From Chloroflexota bacterium (lineage in GTDB: Bacteria > Chloroflexota > Anaerolineae > UBA4142): DNA of 64,000 bases. A program made the position numbers and the translations under genes. This document shows positions 60,576 through 64,000 of this stretch, piece by piece. The DNA is taken from positions 91,557 through 155,556 of the forward strand of contig JACRMI010000066.1 of assembly GCA_016215025.1 (NCBI GenBank), given 5' to 3'. Position 1 is the stretch's first letter, and every line of letters starts with the position of its first letter. The notes below the pieces were generated by a model. The model saw nothing but the letters and a program-made list of their open reading frames with translations. It was not told where the DNA came from and made no database searches.

Positions 60576-63500
60576 ATGATTAACCTCGAACAAGCGAAAC
60601 GCATGATCGGCGAGCGCGTCGAACTTTTTGCGCGCAACCTCGAGCAGTATCGCCAACTCGATTACAAAGAAGCGCAACTGCGCCGGGAATTTCTCGATCC
60701 GTTCTTTGAAGCGTTGGGCTGGGACGTGACCAATCGCCAGGGTTGGCCGGAGCAGCACAAAGAAGTTGTCAACGAAGATGCGCTCAAGATCGGCGGCGCA
60801 ACTAAAGCGCCCGATTACGCCTTTCGCATCGGCGGCGCGCGCAAATTTTTTGCCGAAGCCAAAAAGCCCTCGCGCACGCTCAAGACCGACGCCAGTTCCG
60901 CGTATCAACTGCGCCGGTACGCGTGGAGCGCAAAATTGCCGCTATCGATCCTCAGCGATTTTGAAGAACTCGCCGTGTACGATTGTCGCGCGCGTCCTGC
61001 CGCCAGCGACAAGGCGACCGTCGGACGCATCAACTACTTCACGTTCGATCAATACCTCGACCGTCTCCCCGAAATCTACGACGTGTTTTCCAAAGACGCC
61101 GTGATGCGCGGCTCGTTCGATCATTTCATGCAAGAAGCCAAAGGCAAGCGTGGCACGTCGCCGGTCGATGCGGAATTTTTGAAAGAGATCGAAGGCTGGC
61201 GCGCGACGCTCGCGAAAAATATCGCCACGCTCAATCCGCGCCTCACGCTCGACGAATTGAACGATGCGGTGCAGCGCACAATTGATCGGATTATTTTCTT
61301 GCGCATGGCGGAGGATCGCGGGACAGAACCGTACGGTCAGCTTCAGCAACTCGTCAAGCACGACCGGGTTTACGCGGGTCTCTTGCGTTTGTGCCAGCAG
61401 GCGGATGATCGTTACAATTCCGGCTTGTTCGATTTTTCGGTCGATACGCTCACGCCGCGCTTGAAAATCGACGACGACAAATTGCGCGACTTGCTCGGCG
61501 ATCTGTATTATCCGAAATCGCCATACGAATTTTCGGTGCTGGGCGCAGACACACTCGGCAACGTCTACGAACAATTTCTCGGTAAGGTAATTCGGCTCAC
61601 CAGCGCGCATCAGGCCAAGGTCGAAGAAAAGCCGGAGGTGAAAAAGGCGGGCGGTGTTTATTACACCCCGGCGTACATCGTCGATTATATTGTCGCGCAA
61701 ACGGTCGGTAAACTCGTCGAGGGCAAGACGCCGGATGAATTGGTAAGGGCGACCCTGGGTGGTCGCCCAGGTCGTGCGGAACAGGGTAACCACATAGGGT
61801 TACCCCTACGCATTCTCGATCCGGCGTGCGGGTCGGGTTCGTTTTTGCTTGGCGCGTACCAATGCTTGCTCGATCATTATCTGGCGTGGTACGAGCAGCA
61901 TCGCGATGCCAAGCAGACGCGGGATCGCATTTACGAGAGCGCGCAAGGTTGGCGGCTGACGACCGCGGAGAAAAAGCGGATTCTCACGACGCACATTTTC
62001 GGCGTCGATATTGATCGCCAAGCGGTCGAGGTCACCAAGTTGTCGTTGCTGCTCAAGGTGTTGGAAGGCGAGAATGTGGAGACGCTCGGCAAGCAGTTGT
62101 CGTTGTTCAAAGAGCGCGCGTTGCCGAACCTGGATGCGAACATCAAATGCGGCAACAGTCTCATTGGTCCCGATTATTTTGCGGGGCAGTTGCTGCCCGA
62201 TGCGGAGGAGATGCGGCGCGTGAATCCGTTCGATTGGGCGCGGGAGTTTCCGCAGGTGTTTGCGGACAGACCTGACAGGTTTTGCGCCACTGAAGGTGGC
62301 GAGGAAACCTGTCAGGTCTCGGACGTAGGGGGTTTTGATTGCGTGATTGGGAATCCGCCGTACATTCGTAGTCAATCTCTGGGCGCAAAGGAGAGATCGT
62401 ACTTTACAAGCACTTATCAAACGGCGACAGGTACCTACGATATATATGTTCTGTTTGTTGAACGTGGTTTGACTTTGACAAACAAATCTGCCAAGTGTGG
62501 TTTCATTCTTCCCAATAAATTTTTTACAACGGATTATGGCGAAGGCCTGCGCAAGCTTCTGGGTGGTCAAGGTCTGGCCGAACGGTTAGTGGACTTTGAA
62601 GATGGTCAAGTTTTCTCGGGCGCTGGAACTTACACAACGCTCCTGTTTCTATCAAAGAAAAGTTCTGGAACGACAGAATATGCGCGGCTCGGGAAAGTCT
62701 ATCGTGAATCCGGCTCTGCGGGTTTAGCGAGCGCATTATCTTCAGATTTGCGGTTTTCACCGCTAACGCTCACTGGCGATGGTGCCAGATGGACATTAGC
62801 GGCAGGTGAGAGCGGCGAATTATTACTTCGCTTGCAGGCAACTTTCCAACCGTTCATTGAGTTACATCCGCATATTTTTCAAGGGCTTAAGACAAGTGCC
62901 GATAAGATTTATCTGGTCAAAGTAGTAAAGGAAAAAGGTTTTCTGAGTGAAATCGAAAACGGGTTGGGTGAGCATTCGATCATCGAAACTGGAATTCTTA
63001 TGCCCGTAGTAAAAGGTGAAAATGTCCGTAGGTATGATATTGATCTTTCCAGCAATCAGGCAATTGTTTACATGTACCATGTGGACTCCAAAGGTAAAGC
63101 GACTTTGATGGAGCAAGATGAGTTGTCAATGAAATTTCCTAAAACATGGGATTATTTGAAGAGTTACAAGAAAGTTCTAGGTTCAAGAGACAAGGGGTTT
63201 TGGAATAAACGCCACGATTGGTATGCATATGCTCGTAGTCAAAACATCGGCGCATTTTTGAATACGAAAATTCTGGTGCCCTATATGACCACACGGATTA
63301 GGGTAGCTCCTGACGAAAGAGGGCAAATCTTTTTTGTAAACATTTCTACGGGTGGCTATGGACTGAACATAGACGACCACACTCATCATCAAAATTACTT
63401 CATTGCTCTGTTGAATTCCTCGCTGATGAATTACTGTATTCAACAGATGACAAATAGGTTCAGAGGTGGTTACTTTGCAATCAACAAACAGGCTTTGGAG

Positions 63501-63737
63501 CGACTTCCCATCCGCACCATCAACTTTGCGGACGCCGCCGACAAGGCGTGCCACGACAAAATGGTTGCACTCGTCACGCAAATGCTTGATCTGCACAAAC
63601 GCCTCGCCGCTACGCAAACCGTCCATGACCGTGATTTGCTTCAGCGCCAGATTGCCGCCACCGATTCGCAAATCGATATGCTGGTGTACGAGCTGTACGG
63701 GCTGACGGAAGAGGAGATCAAGGTGGTGGAAGGATAA
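60576..63737 (+). CDS. Single-chain type II (IIG-like) restriction-modification enzyme
   Basis: A 1053-residue enzyme combining DNA cleavage and N6-adenine methylation. Residues 1-170: nuclease with a PD-(D/E)xK pattern (P79-D80 ... E94-A-K96). Residues 200-380: helical region. Methylase motif I LRILDPACGSGSFLLGAYQC (411-430) and motif IV DCVIGNPPYIRSQ (near 593). Residues 750-1053: target-recognition and C-terminal helices (GGYGLNIDDHTHHQNYFIAL). Two palindromic repeats interrupt it in frame: residues 391-410 just before motif I, and 565-583 just before NPPY. ATG 60576 follows AGGTGA. Codon use from 62380 to 63480 is more AT-rich, marking the specificity part as acquired. Confidence 0.92.
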   Translation: MINLEQAKRMIGERVELFARNLEQYRQLDYKEAQLRREFLDPFFEALGWDVTNRQGWPEQHKEVVNEDALKIGGATKAPDYAFRIGGARKFFAEAKKPSRTLKTDASSAYQLRRYAWSAKLPLSILSDFEELAVYDCRARPAASDKATVGRINYFTFDQYLDRLPEIYDVFSKDAVMRGSFDHFMQEAKGKRGTSPVDAEFLKEIEGWRATLAKNIATLNPRLTLDELNDAVQRTIDRIIFLRMAEDRGTEPYGQLQQLVKHDRVYAGLLRLCQQADDRYNSGLFDFSVDTLTPRLKIDDDKLRDLLGDLYYPKSPYEFSVLGADTLGNVYEQFLGKVIRLTSAHQAKVEEKPEVKKAGGVYYTPAYIVDYIVAQTVGKLVEGKTPDELVRATLGGRPGRAEQGNHIGLPLRILDPACGSGSFLLGAYQCLLDHYLAWYEQHRDAKQTRDRIYESAQGWRLTTAEKKRILTTHIFGVDIDRQAVEVTKLSLLLKVLEGENVETLGKQLSLFKERALPNLDANIKCGNSLIGPDYFAGQLLPDAEEMRRVNPFDWAREFPQVFADRPDRFCATEGGEETCQVSDVGGFDCVIGNPPYIRSQSLGAKERSYFTSTYQTATGTYDIYVLFVERGLTLTNKSAKCGFILPNKFFTTDYGEGLRKLLGGQGLAERLVDFEDGQVFSGAGTYTTLLFLSKKSSGTTEYARLGKVYRESGSAGLASALSSDLRFSPLTLTGDGARWTLAAGESGELLLRLQATFQPFIELHPHIFQGLKTSADKIYLVKVVKEKGFLSEIENGLGEHSIIETGILMPVVKGENVRRYDIDLSSNQAIVYMYHVDSKGKATLMEQDELSMKFPKTWDYLKSYKKVLGSRDKGFWNKRHDWYAYARSQNIGAFLNTKILVPYMTTRIRVAPDERGQIFFVNISTGGYGLNIDDHTHHQNYFIALLNSSLMNYCIQQMTNRFRGGYFAINKQALERLPIRTINFADAADKACHDKMVALVTQMLDLHKRLAATQTVHDRDLLQRQIAATDSQIDMLVYELYGLTEEEIKVVEG
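61745..61808. repeat. AAGGGCGAC palindromic repeat inside the R-M gene
   Basis: AAGGGCGACCCTGGGTGG with GTCGCCC, then GGGTAACCACATAGGG with TTACCCCTA. Matches the intergenic element 28193-28257 in length and order. Encodes about 20 residues (RATLGGRPGRAEQGNHIGLP) directly before methylase motif I. Confidence 0.88.
62268..62319. repeat. AGACCTGACAGGTTT palindrome inside the R-M gene
   Basis: Perfect 15-bp arms (62268-62282 and 62305-62319) around a 22-base loop that itself contains CCACTGAAGGTGG. Encodes RPDRFCATEGGEETCQVS in frame. Confidence 0.92.
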
Positions 63738-63745
63738 AAGAAACC

Positions 63746-63822
63746 CGCCTCGCTAGTCCAATCCTTCATCACGCACAGAAGGGGGCAGGCCGCCACAGAT
63801 GGCGACTTTACGCGAGGCGGGA
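63746..63822. repeat. CCCGCCTCGC inverted repeat after the R-M gene
   Basis: CCCGCCTCGC and GCGAGGCGGG are exact complements with about 55 bases between; AGGCCGCCACAGATGGCGAC forms an inner pairing. TTTTTT follows 14 bases later, so it may act as a weak terminator. Confidence 0.6.
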
Positions 63823-63862
63823 GAAAGTGTTTGCTTTTTTATGAGACAGTAGATGGTCGATC

Positions 63863-64000
63863 TATGATTCTGTATAAGTTCGCACTTTCACAACGACAAA
63901 AAGTAGACCAGGACAAGCTAGGATTACCCAACCCGCTGATCTCGCGATTGGGATGGTCAGTAAAGCAACGCAAGAGAGCCATCCACGACCTCTCGCATCT
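63863..64000 (+). CDS. Possible start of a gene running off the window
   Basis: An open frame from ATG 63863 to the edge encodes 45 residues starting MILYKFALSQRQKVDQDKLG. No ribosome site is obvious and no family is recognised. It may be non-coding; reported only because it is uninterrupted. Confidence 0.2.

Overview
This window looks like part of a Chloroflexota (Anaerolineae-like) chromosome. Indicators are a fused transaldolase/phosphoglucose isomerase, NBR1-Ig-type lipoproteins, COG3903-type LuxR ATPases, TIR-WD40 proteins and moderately GC-rich coding. This assignment is an inference from family content; no rRNA or tRNA gene was seen. Ordinary genes sit beside an unusually large number of short palindromic repeats, several of which lie in frame inside housekeeping genes.

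Layout. 1-12386: a plus-strand sugar-phosphate block (FGGY gluconokinase, two small membrane/GerW-like proteins, transketolase, NIPSNAP, rpiB, tal-pgi fusion, SRPBCC-PDZ-DinB fusion, zwf, pgl), which supplies the oxidative and non-oxidative pentose phosphate pathway except gnd. 12612-20652: an ArsR regulator, then a ydaO-type cyclic di-AMP riboswitch with a terminator, then six genes for a membrane complex related to hydrogenase-4/complex I. Its large subunit has lost the NiFe-binding cysteines, so it is an Ehr-type (energy-converting hydrogenase related) complex. 20674-25514: a minus-strand ABC-2 exporter operon with a RibD-like reductase and a double-HTH MerR regulator, plus a deazaflavin-type oxidoreductase. 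25826-37331: a GH31 glucosidase, then a signalling/accessory region with a LuxR-ATPase, a HExxH protein, three DUF4242 copies (one fused to a nucleotide cyclase, one broken), a Crp-family regulator and unknown genes. Duplicated promoters and leaders show it grew by local duplication. 37478-47039: mutS and a set of secreted or membrane-anchored proteins. 47323-53838: a GNAT protein, the c-di-AMP phosphodiesterase-like PgpH, ybeY, a NUDIX protein, a class V aminotransferase and ftcD. 53889-63737: a TIR-TM-WD40 protein, family 5 uracil-DNA glycosylase, hutI, a TipA-like MerR regulator and a single-chain restriction-modification enzyme.

How it fits together. The first block makes NADPH and pentoses. 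The Ehr-like complex probably couples an unidentified redox reaction to ion movement, and its riboswitch would tie it to cyclic di-AMP, the ion and turgor second messenger that PgpH (48456) probably degrades. The cyclase, Crp regulator and DUF4242 proteins may form a local cyclic-nucleotide circuit. TIR-WD40 and the restriction-modification enzyme are candidate defence functions.

The strongest observations are: (i) the riboswitch-controlled Ehr complex; (ii) palindromic repeat elements carried in frame inside gntK, pgl, mutS, hutI and the restriction-modification gene, some with intergenic relatives in the same window; (iii) a roughly 210-bp multi-hairpin element at 45768-45980; (iv) two apparently leaderless genes, one behind a MerR-style promoter with a 19-bp spacer; (v) the duplicated promoter and DUF4242 signalling cluster.
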